Assembly (NCBI GenBank): GCA_039028895.1 | Contig: JBCCHF010000043.1 | Location: 1-58,736 of the forward strand | Source: JAHDCJ01 sp039028895 | Lineage (GTDB): Bacteria; Bacteroidota; Bacteroidia; Chitinophagales; Saprospiraceae | Direction of reading: 5' to 3' | Length of the DNA: 58,736 nt | In this document: positions 18,124 through 27,269 of the stretch, piece by piece | How positions within the stretch are numbered: position 1 is the stretch's first letter | How the letters are laid out: every line of letters starts with the position of its first letter | Translations under genes and position numbers: made by a program | The notes under the pieces: model-generated | Databases searched by the model: none | What the model was told of the DNA's origin: nothing | The model's input: the letters and a program-made list of their open reading frames with translations, nothing else

Positions 18124-19620
18124 TTAATCAGGGCGTTCCAAATTACGTAAAAAGCTGACAGTTTGCTTGATGTCATTTGACAAAACCCTGTCTTCCTCAA
18201 GCTTGGGAACATATTGCCTGTATTTCGAGATTATGGCCTCCAAACGAGGCGAACTCAAGCTGGGCCTTCTAAACCCTATCGCCTGTGCAGCAGCCATAAA
18301 CTCAATGGCCATTATGTTTTCGACATTCTGAACCACCCGATACAGTTTGGTAGCTGCATTAGCCGCCATACTCACATGGTCTTCCTGACCATTGGAACTT
18401 ACGATGGAATCAACTGATGCAGGCGAACAAAGTTGTTTGTTTTGACTCACGATTGAAGCGGCTGTATATTGCGGAATCATCATTCCCGACTTCAGTCCGG
18501 GATCAGCAATCAGGAAAGGCGGCAAATCCCGCTGTCCGGAAATAAGCTGGAAAGTTCTTCGTTCAGAGATATTGCCCAATTCTGCCAAAGCAATCGCCAG
18601 ATAATCTAAAGGCAGAGCCAAAGGCTGAGCATGAAAATTACCGCCGGAAAGAATGGCATCGGAGTCTGGGAAAATAGTTGGATTATCCGTAACCGCGTTC
18701 ATTTCGGTCGTAAATGCCTCCAGCACATGATCAAAAGCGGCCTTACTTGCACCATGCACCTGCGGAATACATCGAAATGCATAAGGGTCTTGCACGCTGA
18801 TTGGCGGTAAGCCAGCTATTTCGCTACCTTCCAGGAAATAACGGATTTCGTTTGCAGTATTGACTTGCCCCTTATGCGGTCTTACCTGTTGCAGGCGATC
18901 GTCAAACGGAGAAGACTGACAGCGAAAAGCATCAAGCGACATAGCGCCGACCAGGTCAGCCTGCCAATTGAGTCGGGCGCCATTGATTAACGACCAAACA
19001 CCATAAGCAAGTGAAAACTGAGTGCCATTTAGTAGCGCCAGGCCTTCTTTGCTTTCGAGTGGTTCGATTTTCCATTTGACCGATTCCGGCAATCCGTCGG
19101 GTGACATGATCTCGCCTTTATACCTTACCTGACCAAGTCCGAGGAGCGGTAAACTCATATGCGCCAGCGGTGCCAGATCGCCCGAAGCACCAAGAGAACC
19201 CTGCTGGTAGATCACAGGTAATACGTCATGATTGTACATATGAACAAGTGACTTAACCAACTGAAGACGAACACCCGAAAAGCCCAGTGAAAGGCTCTGT
19301 ATCTTTAGCAAAAGAATGAGTTTTACAACCTCTCCAGGTACCTCTTCTCCTGTACCACAAGCATGCGAGACTACCAGGTTGCGCTGAAGCTTATGGATCT
19401 CATCTTTGGAGATATGGACATCGCATAATGACCCGAATCCTGTATTAATGCCATAAAACGGGATATTAGAATCTTCCAATTTCTCTTCAAGAAAAGTTCG
19501 GCATTTATTGATGTTTCCAATGGAATTATCGGAAAAGTCGAGCAAACGACTTTCTCGCATGATGTTGGCTATCAGATATATGTCAAGCGGTTCATTACTG
19601 ATGTAATGGGTGTTGCTCAT
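18124..19620 (-). CDS. hutH: histidine ammonia-lyase
   Basis: 498 residues from the ATG at 19620; an upstream in-frame extension to 19767 is not part of the family and overlaps a divergent gene. HutH deaminates histidine to urocanate. The self-forming MIO cofactor comes from A145-S146-G147 in GSLGASGDLAPLAHM. Other signatures: NTGFGSLCDVHI, the histidine-type selectivity pair in NLVVSHACGTG, GNFHAQPLALPLDYLA, and SSNGQEDHVSMAANA. None of hutU, hutI or hutG is in the window. A tyrosine or phenylalanine lyase is less likely given the Ser-His pair. Confidence 0.9.
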   Translation of the reverse strand: MSNTHYISNEPLDIYLIANIMRESRLLDFSDNSIGNINKCRTFLEEKLEDSNIPFYGINTGFGSLCDVHISKDEIHKLQRNLVVSHACGTGEEVPGEVVKLILLLKIQSLSLGFSGVRLQLVKSLVHMYNHDVLPVIYQQGSLGASGDLAPLAHMSLPLLGLGQVRYKGEIMSPDGLPESVKWKIEPLESKEGLALLNGTQFSLAYGVWSLINGARLNWQADLVGAMSLDAFRCQSSPFDDRLQQVRPHKGQVNTANEIRYFLEGSEIAGLPPISVQDPYAFRCIPQVHGASKAAFDHVLEAFTTEMNAVTDNPTIFPDSDAILSGGNFHAQPLALPLDYLAIALAELGNISERRTFQLISGQRDLPPFLIADPGLKSGMMIPQYTAASIVSQNKQLCSPASVDSIVSSNGQEDHVSMAANAATKLYRVVQNVENIMAIEFMAAAQAIGFRRPSLSSPRLEAIISKYRQYVPKLEEDRVLSNDIKQTVSFLRNLERPD

Positions 19621-19644
19621 GTGAAGGTTTGTAAGGTTCAGACG

Positions 19645-19652
19645 CAAATTTA
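19645..19652 (-). promoter_or_regulatory. candidate -7 box of hutH
   Basis: On the minus strand TAAATTTG, a perfect TAnnTTTG element, lies 24 nt before the hutH ATG. A TTTG is present further up, but at a spacing of 25 nt, so the -33 box is doubtful. Confidence 0.35.
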
Positions 19653-19709
19653 AATATTCCCATTGAATTACGGTGGACAAAAAAGGCGTGGATTTCGTCT
19701 TTAATCTTG

Positions 19710-19717
19710 TATTTTTG
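19710..19717 (+). promoter_or_regulatory. candidate -7 box of beta-helix lipoprotein gene
   Basis: TATTTTTG matches TAnnTTTG and lies 17 nt before the ATG at 19735 and 32 nt before the next ATG at 19750. No clear -33 box. Confidence 0.35.
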
Positions 19718-19734
19718 CCTGCCAGAAATAACCG

Positions 19735-21201
19735 ATGAACGAATTTCGAATGAAGTATTTGCCGCAATATATTATCCTGCTTTCTTGTCTGACCTGGTTT
19801 TTTGTCAGTTCATGTAGCAAACTTACCATTACTACTGACCCTGGAGCCATACTGACTTTTGAGGTGGACACTCTAATGTTTGATACGGTATTTACCGAAC
19901 GAGGCTCTGCCACCCGTTCATTTAAGGTTTTCAACCCAAATAGTCAGGCTGTCCGAATCAGCAGTATTATGCTGGGGGGAGGCGCTACTTCTCAATTCAG
20001 GCTGAATATCGATGGTTTTCCGTCACCAATCGTCAATGACCTTGAAGTGGCTGGGGAAGATAGTATCTGGATCTTCACCGAAGTCACCATTGACCCTGAT
20101 GATATGGATGCCCCGTTCGTTGTCAAAGATTCCGTGATCTTTCAAACCAATGGCAACGAACAAAAAGTATTATTAGAAGCGTTCGGTCAAAATGCCAACT
20201 ACATCGGCGAATCTAATGAAGTATTCAGCCTGCCCTGCAATAACTCTGTATGGGATGACCCCAAGCCTTACGTCGTTTTGGGTTTTCTTGTGGTCGACAC
20301 CTGCGATTTGATCTTACCCCCTGGCACACGCGTTCATCTACAAGGTGGTATCGCTTTTAGTGATGACATTCCCCTGCCTTCAGGTGTTATATTCGTTACC
20401 GGAAATGCCAGCCTGAAGTCTAACGGCACGCTGAATGAACCTGTCGTGATCCGCACAGACAGGATCGAGCCGGAGTTTATAGACGTACCTGGTCAATGGG
20501 GAAGTATCTGGTTATTCGAAGGCAGTACCGGGAATGAAATATCCTATACGACAATCCGCAACTCAATTGTCGGGATCAGGGTAGACTCCTCCGCAACACT
20601 CGATATCGACAATTCGATCATCGGTCAATGTTCTGCTTCCGGATTGGCTGGAAGGCATGCAACCATCAACGGATACAATCTACTGATTTTCGATACTGGG
20701 TCCTATAATGTTCAAATGGAGTTTGGTGGTGATTACAACTACCGACATTGCACATTTATCAATTTATCAGCCAATCCTTTCATCAGTCATCAGGATCCTG
20801 TTTTCAGGGTATCTAACTATTGGGTATTCGAAGATGACACCGGCCAGTTCCTTGAAGAAAATGATGCTAATGTCATTGCGGAAAACTGTATCATCTATGG
20901 CAATCGCCCTGAAGAGATCATCCTCGACAATCCGGATATGGTTTCAGCTTCCATCAACTATACCTTTAACCATTGCCTTGTGAGGGTCGATACGCTTGAC
21001 ACCTCTTCTTTCATTAACCCAATCATTAACGAAGACCCAATTTTCGTCGATCCGGATGAATTGGACTATAGACTTGATACTATAATTTCTCCTGCTATTA
21101 ATGCGGGTGACCCTAATCTTATGATGCCAGTCATGCTTGACCTTGACGGTAACACAAGGGTGGATGCCCCGGATATCGGGTGTTATGAGTTCCAGGAGTA
21201 G
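19735..21201 (+). CDS. right-handed beta-helix / choice-of-anchor Q lipoprotein
   Basis: 488 residues. A hydrophobic segment (YIILLSCLTWFFVSSC) ends in a lipobox, so the protein is a lipoprotein; the ATG at 19750 is an equally good start. An N-terminal Ig-like part (SFKVFNPNSQAVRIS) precedes repeated short strands such as SLKSNGTLNEPVVIRTDR and DSSATLDIDNSIIG, typical of parallel beta-helices. The C-terminus LDYRLDTIISPAINAGDP ... GCYEFQE is the choice-of-anchor Q ending. It is probably a surface lipoprotein binding or cleaving polysaccharide; no catalytic site is identified. Confidence 0.8.
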   Translation: MNEFRMKYLPQYIILLSCLTWFFVSSCSKLTITTDPGAILTFEVDTLMFDTVFTERGSATRSFKVFNPNSQAVRISSIMLGGGATSQFRLNIDGFPSPIVNDLEVAGEDSIWIFTEVTIDPDDMDAPFVVKDSVIFQTNGNEQKVLLEAFGQNANYIGESNEVFSLPCNNSVWDDPKPYVVLGFLVVDTCDLILPPGTRVHLQGGIAFSDDIPLPSGVIFVTGNASLKSNGTLNEPVVIRTDRIEPEFIDVPGQWGSIWLFEGSTGNEISYTTIRNSIVGIRVDSSATLDIDNSIIGQCSASGLAGRHATINGYNLLIFDTGSYNVQMEFGGDYNYRHCTFINLSANPFISHQDPVFRVSNYWVFEDDTGQFLEENDANVIAENCIIYGNRPEEIILDNPDMVSASINYTFNHCLVRVDTLDTSSFINPIINEDPIFVDPDELDYRLDTIISPAINAGDPNLMMPVMLDLDGNTRVDAPDIGCYEFQE

Positions 21202-21303
21202 GCTGTTGAGGGTTAATTATTTCGGGTTGGGGATTGGTTATTCAGAAATTGCAGATTGAAAAATCTATCAGTGGTTAGTTCCCAGCAAACAGCAGATTGC
21301 TTC

Positions 21304-22572
21304 TTACCTCACAATCACTTCATACATATCTTCTTCCCTGAGATACTTTTGGGCCAAAATTTGTAGCTCTGCAGGAGTGACAGTTTGAATCTTTTTAAGG
21401 AGATTATCGAGGAAGGAAGTGTCTACATTTTCGAGAATGAGCGTTTTGATAACAGCTGCAACGTTGAATGGTCCATCAAGGCTATTGAGGATTACGCCCA
21501 TCATGTAATTACGCACTTTTTGTAACTCCTTTTCAGGAATGGGGTTTTCCCTGAGCGTCCTGAATTCTTTGTAGATTTCGTCCAGCGTCTGACTGGTCAC
21601 TTCTGATGCTACCTCTGATCCTACATAGAGATAACTACTCCTGAGTAAAGAGTCAATTGACGAATATATTCCATACGTGTATCCTTTGTCTTCCCTGAGA
21701 TTACTCATCAATCTGGAGCCAAAGTAGCCCCCCAAAATAGTATTAAGCACAAACAACCCGGGATAATCCTCATGTTTGCGACCAACTGCTATTTGTCCAA
21801 GGCGAATAGCGGACTGGACCGAACCAGGTATATCCAATTCAATCTTTTTTTCCAGATAAGGCTGCAGGACATGATCAAAACTGCGTATTTGTCCTGAAGC
21901 AATACTTTTTCCGAGGTATGCATTCAGGTTACTGAGTATTTCAGGACTGGTTTTACCACTTAAGATAATGTGACAGTTTTCAGATATATACTGGTTGGCA
22001 AAATGTCTTTGCAGATCTTTAGTCTCAAGTGCACGATACATTTCTGGTGAAGAATTATATCCGTATGGGTGATCATTTCCAAAAAATGCAGATGTCAGTT
22101 CGCGATAAGCGACAACTTCATTCTTCGTAAGTTCTACCTTAAGTCTTTGATTTTGATTCTCGACGTAGGTTTTTAATTCCTTTTCAGGAAAGGAAGGGTT
22201 AACCAAAACTTCCTTAAGCAACGGGAGAAGTTTCTCAAAATGTTTGGTGAGGCAAAACAAGGTAACGCTTGACGTATCCATATTAGAGGATGTCCGGAAG
22301 GTACCACCATAAAAATCTATAGTTTCTGCGATTTCCGCACTGGAAAGTGTAGATGTACCTTCTTTGATCAGGCGTGCAGTTGCTCGTGCAGCCAGTTGTT
22401 TGTCTTCATACCATCTTCCTGCAAAGAAAATCACTTCCAGTTTCAGGATTTCCTGCGTGCCTTTGTTGATCTCATAAACGGGAATACCATTATCAAGGTG
22501 ATGAACCTTAAAGTCAGTTAACACAAAGTCGTCTAATTGCTTTAATGGCGGAGCTAGTCTCCTGTTTGGCAT
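21304..22572 (-). CDS. M16 peptidase family protein, catalytically inactive type
   Basis: 422 residues with two M16 (insulinase/pitrilysin-like) domains. The zinc motif HxxEH is missing where it should lie (QLAARATARLIKEGT), so it is not a zinc peptidase by itself. The C-terminal substrate-binding motif SRLMSNLREDKGYTYG is intact. In Bacteroidota such subunits usually pair with an adjacent catalytic M16 gene, but none is next to it. There is no signal peptide, so it appears cytoplasmic. Confidence 0.85.
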   Translation of the reverse strand: MPNRRLAPPLKQLDDFVLTDFKVHHLDNGIPVYEINKGTQEILKLEVIFFAGRWYEDKQLAARATARLIKEGTSTLSSAEIAETIDFYGGTFRTSSNMDTSSVTLFCLTKHFEKLLPLLKEVLVNPSFPEKELKTYVENQNQRLKVELTKNEVVAYRELTSAFFGNDHPYGYNSSPEMYRALETKDLQRHFANQYISENCHIILSGKTSPEILSNLNAYLGKSIASGQIRSFDHVLQPYLEKKIELDIPGSVQSAIRLGQIAVGRKHEDYPGLFVLNTILGGYFGSRLMSNLREDKGYTYGIYSSIDSLLRSSYLYVGSEVASEVTSQTLDEIYKEFRTLRENPIPEKELQKVRNYMMGVILNSLDGPFNVAAVIKTLILENVDTSFLDNLLKKIQTVTPAELQILAQKYLREEDMYEVIVR

Positions 22573-22771
22573 GAAATAATGTGGTTTAGGATTAGTTGCA
22601 AAAAATCAGGTAAAATTAAGGATTTTGGTATCTCGAAGTAAAAAAATTTATTTCTTTTTCCGTTGTACAGGCCAATTTTCATATTCTATATTAAACCAAC
22701 GCAAAAAATTGCCATCTAATTGGCATGGATTGGCATTTTAATTGTGATGATTTTCGAAAATAAATTTACAT

Positions 22772-23311
22772 ATGATATCCTTCAGAATATTATTGTTTAG
22801 TGCACTTTCAGTACTGATCATGAGTTCTTGCTCAAAAAAACTTACCCCTTTTACTACTAAACTATACGCTCAAAACCAATGGTCGGAAGATGAGTTGAAA
22901 TCTATCCAGTTCTATCTTTCCGACGATATTATTATCCGCAGGCAATTGAAGGACGCCAGTTCGGAGATCGTAGAAGGTGAGATAAAAATGATCGATGGTC
23001 GTCAGGTGGAAGAAATCATAATACCCAAAGGCACTCCGGGCATTCTTGAGTTTGTTAGAGATGAAAAATACCATTTCGGTATCTCTTTCGAGGAAGGGAA
23101 ATACCTGATGTTTGGTCCAAACCCCAAGCGTGGTGGTGAATATGTGTTGTTAGCATCCGGCTGGAAAAACAGAGTAGGGAAAATTCGGTACGACGACAAA
23201 AACTATTATACCGGCTCAGGTGATGGTTATGCCAAACTTATGGTTAACCTGAAAAAGATCAACGAAAGAGATTACGACAGCAGGAAGGTGAAAGGCCGTA
23301 CGATCGATTAA
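22772..23311 (+). CDS. lipoprotein of unknown function
   Basis: 179 residues with a lipobox (VLIMSSC, lipid cysteine near residue 20). The mature part is basic and beta-rich (DDIIIRRQLKDASSEIVEG, FGPNPKRGGEYVLLASGW). The family was not recognised; similar small lipoproteins are frequent in Bacteroidota. No partner gene is evident. Confidence 0.72.
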   Translation: MISFRILLFSALSVLIMSSCSKKLTPFTTKLYAQNQWSEDELKSIQFYLSDDIIIRRQLKDASSEIVEGEIKMIDGRQVEEIIIPKGTPGILEFVRDEKYHFGISFEEGKYLMFGPNPKRGGEYVLLASGWKNRVGKIRYDDKNYYTGSGDGYAKLMVNLKKINERDYDSRKVKGRTID

Positions 23312-23379
23312 AGCTTCACAAAATTCGAAGGTGGATGTCATGGACTAACAGAACTAAGTCCACTTTTAAATTTTGCGGT

Positions 23380-24033
23380 TCAATTACCCTTATTCACTGT
23401 TCCTTTCAAGAAAGGGACAAACCGAAAGTTATCCAGTTCCAAAGTTTCGAAAGTGTTTTCGGCTGTTTTGGAAATGCGAAGCATTCGTTGTTGATCCCTA
23501 TTGCCTACAGGAATAACCATTATACCTCCCACTGCTAATTGATCTTTCAGGGTTTCAGGAATCTCCATAGCACCCGCTGTCACCAGTATTTTTTCAAACG
23601 GGGCTAACTCCGGTAAGCCCAAAAAGCCATCGCGAAAATAAGAACGTACAGAGACATTGAGTTTCTTAAACATCTTTTTGGCAAACTCATAAAGCAGTTC
23701 GTTGCGTTCAATGGTAAAGACACGTGCTCCCATTTTCGCCAAAACAGATGCCTGGTAGCCAGACCCCGTTCCGATTTCTAATACCTTTTCACGTTTTTTA
23801 ATATCCAATAACAGCGTTTGGTAGGCGACGGTGTAAGGCTGAGAAATAGTTTGGCCTTCCCCTATCGGGAATGCTCGGTCTTCATAAGCCACCTCCTCGA
23901 AAGCTTTTTCCATAAAAAAGTGCCTTGGAATTGCTTCAATAGCGGCTAACACCTGCTCATTGGTAATACCTCTTCCTCTAATGCTTTCCACTAATTTTCG
24001 TCTAAGTCCTTTATGTCTGTATGTATCTTCCAA
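23380..24033 (-). CDS. pcm: protein-L-isoaspartate O-methyltransferase
   Basis: 217 residues, the usual Pcm length. It methylates L-isoaspartyl residues in damaged proteins, starting their repair. Motifs: RHFFMEKAFEEVAYEDRAFPIGEGQTISQPY at the front (substrate loop with TISQP) and SAM motif I LEIGTGSGYQASVLA, then ILVTAGAMEIP and GGIMVIPVG. Divergent from the interrupted phosphoglucomutase gene. Confidence 0.94.
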   Translation of the reverse strand: MEDTYRHKGLRRKLVESIRGRGITNEQVLAAIEAIPRHFFMEKAFEEVAYEDRAFPIGEGQTISQPYTVAYQTLLLDIKKREKVLEIGTGSGYQASVLAKMGARVFTIERNELLYEFAKKMFKKLNVSVRSYFRDGFLGLPELAPFEKILVTAGAMEIPETLKDQLAVGGIMVIPVGNRDQQRMLRISKTAENTFETLELDNFRFVPFLKGTVNKGN

Positions 24034-24069
24034 GCCTTGATAATTGTCGATTCGGGATTGTATATAATT

Positions 24070-24100
24070 TTTGATTAAAGGTCGAAAATAACTAATTTTG
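24070..24100 (+). promoter_or_regulatory. promoter of the phosphoglucomutase gene
   Basis: TTTG (24070-24073), 19 nt, TAATTTTG (24093-24100) is a textbook match to the Bacteroidota promoter consensus, 61 nt before the ATG. So the gene, although interrupted, still has an intact promoter. Confidence 0.65.
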
Positions 24101-24161
24101 CGGTCTTAATAACAAGTACCTAATCCAGGAATTATTTCCCCTACCTTTAATTTGTAAGAAC

Positions 24162-25559
24162 ATGACAAAAATCAAATTCGGAACCGATGGCTGGCGTGCA
24201 ATTATCGCACATGAATACACCGTTGAAAATGTAAAAAGGGTTACCCAGGGTACCGTAAACTGGTTAAAGGAAATTGGCGGAACCAAGGTTGTTATTGGTC
24301 ATGATTGTCGTTTCGGAGGACCTATGTTTGCCGAAACAGCCGCTCGGGTTTTTGGTGCCAACGGCATTAAAGTCAACCTGGCCAAAGGGTTTGTTTCCAC
24401 ACCAATGGTTTCACTGGGTGTCGTCAAAACAAAAGCTGATGCAGGAATTGTAATCACGGCCAGCCACAATCCCCCTTCTTATAATGGATACAAACTGAAA
24501 TCTGCTTACGGTGGACCAACCATTCCGAAAGATGTTGCAAAGGTAGAGGCACTCCTTCCGGAAAATTATGATGGTGACTTGCCTTCGCTTGATGAAATGC
24601 TGGATGATGGTCTGCTAAACTACATTGACCTTGAAGATATCTATGTCAAACATGTCGAAGAGAACTTTGATCTGGAAGCTATCAAAAATTCAGGGTTAAA
24701 AATGGCTTATGATGCCATGTATGGTGCTGGGAAAGCAGCGGTTGCCCGTTTATTGCCAGATGCTATCCTGCTTCACAGTGATGACAATCCAGGATTTCAT
24801 GGGCAGGCTCCTGAGCCAATCCACCGCAACCTCCTCGAATTGTCAGAACTGATCAAGAATGATCCGACTATTGATGTTGGTCTAGCCAACGACGGTGATG
24901 CTGACCGTATTGGCATGTATGATGGTGATGGCAACTTTGTTGATGCGCATCATCTTTTGCTCCTTTTGCTCTATTATCTGGTTGAGCATAAAAATATGAA
25001 AGGCAGAGTCGTGGTTTAATTTTCAGTTAAAGATAAAATGAAAAAGCTGTGCAAGCGATATGGTTTGGAATGCGACGTTGTGAAGATTGGCTTCAAGCAC
25101 ATTGCGGAGATCATGATCAGAGAAGATGTATTGCTTGGTGGTGAAGAGTCGGGAGGACTTGCAGCAAAAGGCCACATTCCCGAAAGGGATGGGATATGGA
25201 TGGGACTGCTTATCCTCGAATTTATGGCCAAATCAGGAAAATCACTAAAGGAACTGATCAGCGAAGTATATGAACGGGTTGGTTCATTTGCTTATGACCG
25301 CAAAGACCTGCACATTGAAGAAAATAAGAAGTGGGCCATTGTTGATAAATGTAAAGCCGGCGGTTATTCGGAATTTGGCAATTACAAGATCATCCGCACC
25401 GACGACCTTGATGGTTTTAAATTCTACTTCAGTGAAGACGAATGGGTGATGATCCGTCCTTCAGGAACAGAGCCTGTTCTCAGGGTTTATGCCCAGGCAC
25501 CGACAAAACAGGGTGTAAATGAGATCCTGGAGGCAACACATGCTGCTCTTGATGCGTAA
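24162..25559 (+). pseudogene. phosphoglucomutase/phosphomannomutase interrupted by an in-frame TAA
   Basis: Together the frame would give 465 residues, the normal length for this alpha-D-phosphohexomutase family. A TAA at 25017-25019 (codon 286) splits it, with no change of frame: upstream reading ends GRVVV and downstream continues FSVKDKMKKLCKRY, where relatives have a Thr or Ser. All active-site parts are present: phosphoserine S101 in TASHNPPSYNG, the metal loop NDGDADRIG, the sugar loop GGEESGG and the phosphate site RPSGTEPVLRVY. The halves are 24162-25019 and 25038-25559 (the latter could restart at an internal ATG). Recent nonsense mutation, sequencing error or read-through are all possible. 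The gene would make glucose-1-P or mannose-1-P for envelope sugars. Confidence 0.85.
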
Positions 25560-25667
25560 ATCATTCTGTTGACAGGCGGCAGATTGCTGCATATGGGTTA
25601 TTGTGTACATTTAATATTTAGATAAAAGTATAATCTTCCCATCAACCGGAACAATTCAAAACTCCTG

Positions 25668-26663
25668 ATGAAAAAACGACTCCTCCCATATTTACTGGCT
25701 GTGGTTTGCCTCTTCCAGGTATGCGAAGTTTTTGGGCAGGAAAAAATTTCCTTTTTTACACCCGTTGATACCTTTAGCAAGTCGAGATTTTGGGGATTAA
25801 CCGGGTCTGCTGCTGCAGGGTATACAGGTGTAGTCATCGGGCTTAACGAATTATGGTATGCCCAATTTGACCGACGCAACTTTCACTTTTTCAATGATGG
25901 CGCTGAGTGGAAAGACATGGACAAGATGGGGCACTTGTTCACGGCTTATTTTCAGTCGAAATGGGCTATGCATGCCTATCGCTGGGCCGGACTAAACCGT
26001 CGTGCTTCTGTCTGGGCGGGTGTCGCAGCCGGCACCTTGTTTCAAAGCACATTAGAGGTAATGGATGGCTTTTCTTCCGAATGGGGATTTTCGTTTTACG
26101 ATGTGGCCTTTAACACTGCCGGGGTAACGCTGATGGCTTCCCAGGAGTGGCTTTGGCAGGAACAAAGGATCATTCTAAAGATGTCTGCACATAGGCCCAA
26201 TTATTCTACCTCACCGTTGGTCGCATACAATTCTGAGGCTACGACAACACTGGACGCCAGGGCTGCAGAGCTTTATGGAACCAACTTCGCGGAAGTAGCA
26301 ATCAAAGATTATAACGGTCTGACCGTTTGGGCATCAGCGAATATCAGCTCATTTATCAGGAAAAAAGATACATGGGTGCCAGATTGGCTCAATATTGCAA
26401 TAGGTTATGGTGCTGAAAACCTTTATGGTGGTTTTTCCAACGCCTGGGATGACGACGATGGCAATATTTTCATCGCCCGCACTTCTCAATACCCGAGATA
26501 TCGGCAATATTACCTAGGCTTCGATGTGGACTTCACCAGGATCAAAACACGCCACCGATCACTAAAATTTCTTTTCACCCTGCTCAATGTCGTGAAAGTT
26601 CCAAGTCCGACACTGGAAGTGAACACTTTAGGTAAAGTGAAATTCCACCCGCTTTATTTCTAA
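25668..26663 (+). CDS. DUF2279 family envelope protein
   Basis: 331 residues with a signal peptide (LLPYLLAVVCLFQVCEVFGQ). The motif MDKMGHLFTAYFQSKWAMHAYRW and GFSSEWGFSFYDVAFNTAG are typical of DUF2279 (YfiM-like) proteins. The rest is rich in aromatic residues and may form an outer-membrane-associated beta structure. Function is unknown. Follows the phosphoglucomutase gene after 108 nt. Confidence 0.82.
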   Translation: MKKRLLPYLLAVVCLFQVCEVFGQEKISFFTPVDTFSKSRFWGLTGSAAAGYTGVVIGLNELWYAQFDRRNFHFFNDGAEWKDMDKMGHLFTAYFQSKWAMHAYRWAGLNRRASVWAGVAAGTLFQSTLEVMDGFSSEWGFSFYDVAFNTAGVTLMASQEWLWQEQRIILKMSAHRPNYSTSPLVAYNSEATTTLDARAAELYGTNFAEVAIKDYNGLTVWASANISSFIRKKDTWVPDWLNIAIGYGAENLYGGFSNAWDDDDGNIFIARTSQYPRYRQYYLGFDVDFTRIKTRHRSLKFLFTLLNVVKVPSPTLEVNTLGKVKFHPLYF

Positions 26664-26696
26664 GCAAATTCTGATAAAGAAAAAGCAGCCTGACGT

Positions 26697-27095
26697 TTAC
26701 TGAACGTCAATATTATAAGAGCGAACGCTTGAGGAACCTCTGTCATCTTCAACAATAAAAGACAACAGGATATCATCGCCAGCACTATAGTCGTTGCCAT
26801 CTATGGTCAATGAGAACGTAACCGTTGCTGCCTGACCTGATAAAGCACCGCTAACCAGGAGCGTAGACCCCGCTGACTCGTTTTTTACCTGATAGGCGCC
26901 AAGCTCTGTATCGTCAGTCGCTTCAAATTCAAAATCAACAGTTTCCCCAACTGCATGGTCGCCAGCGGCACCTGAAGTTACAGTATTGTTGACTTTAAAG
27001 TTTACGATTACCGGAGCCTGGTCATCTTTGCTGCAGCTCGTGAATATTAATCCGAGAAGCGCAAAAAAAAGTATGAGACCTTTAATTTTTTTCAT
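26697..27095 (-). CDS. Ig-like lipoprotein (DUF4625-like)
   Basis: 132 residues with lipobox GLIFTSC (lipid cysteine at residue 21), then one beta-sandwich domain: APVIVNFKVNN, TVDFEFEATDDTELGAYQVK, LSFIVEDDRGSSSVRSYNI. It resembles single-domain surface lipoproteins with an Ig-like fold. Role unknown. A TAACTTTG -7 box candidate lies just upstream on the minus strand (27115-27122). Confidence 0.7.
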   Translation of the reverse strand: MKKIKGLILFFALLGLIFTSCSKDDQAPVIVNFKVNNTVTSGAAGDHAVGETVDFEFEATDDTELGAYQVKNESAGSTLLVSGALSGQAATVTFSLTIDGNDYSAGDDILLSFIVEDDRGSSSVRSYNIDVQ

Positions 27096-27114
27096 GATGG
27101 TAAGTATTAAAATA

Positions 27115-27122
27115 CAAAGTTA
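27115..27122 (-). promoter_or_regulatory. candidate -7 box
   Basis: On the minus strand TAACTTTG, 20 nt before the start of the Ig-like lipoprotein gene. No good -33 box at the expected distance. Confidence 0.3.
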
Positions 27123-27200
27123 ATGGTTAGGATCAATTTTATAGCTATGGGTAGTAGATTCCATCGGGATTCATATTTCATCTACCTTTCCGCAAAAATA

Positions 27201-27239
27201 AAAACGTGTCGGAGACTTTATTAGTATCCGACACGTTTT
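27201..27239. terminator. terminator after the large repeat protein gene
   Basis: A perfect 13-bp stem AAAACGTGTCGGA / TCCGACACGTTTT with a 13-nt loop lies 31 nt beyond the stop of the minus-strand 1429-residue gene. On the minus strand the stem is followed by TTATTTTTG. It separates that gene from the lipoprotein gene downstream. Confidence 0.8.
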
Positions 27240-27269
27240 GGCTATCAAAAAATGCGCCAACCGGTTTTC

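Noticed and set aside
18124..19620. Phenylalanine or tyrosine ammonia-lyase
   Set aside because: The Ser-His selectivity pair in NLVVSHACGTG and overall motifs fit histidine ammonia-lyase better.
19621..19767. N-terminal extension of hutH
   Set aside because: Not conserved in the family and overlaps the divergent gene and its promoter box.
25017..25019. Frameshift as the cause of the split phosphoglucomutase
   Set aside because: Both halves are in the same frame; only one stop codon separates them. Selenocysteine or pyrrolysine recoding is also unlikely because the codon is TAA.
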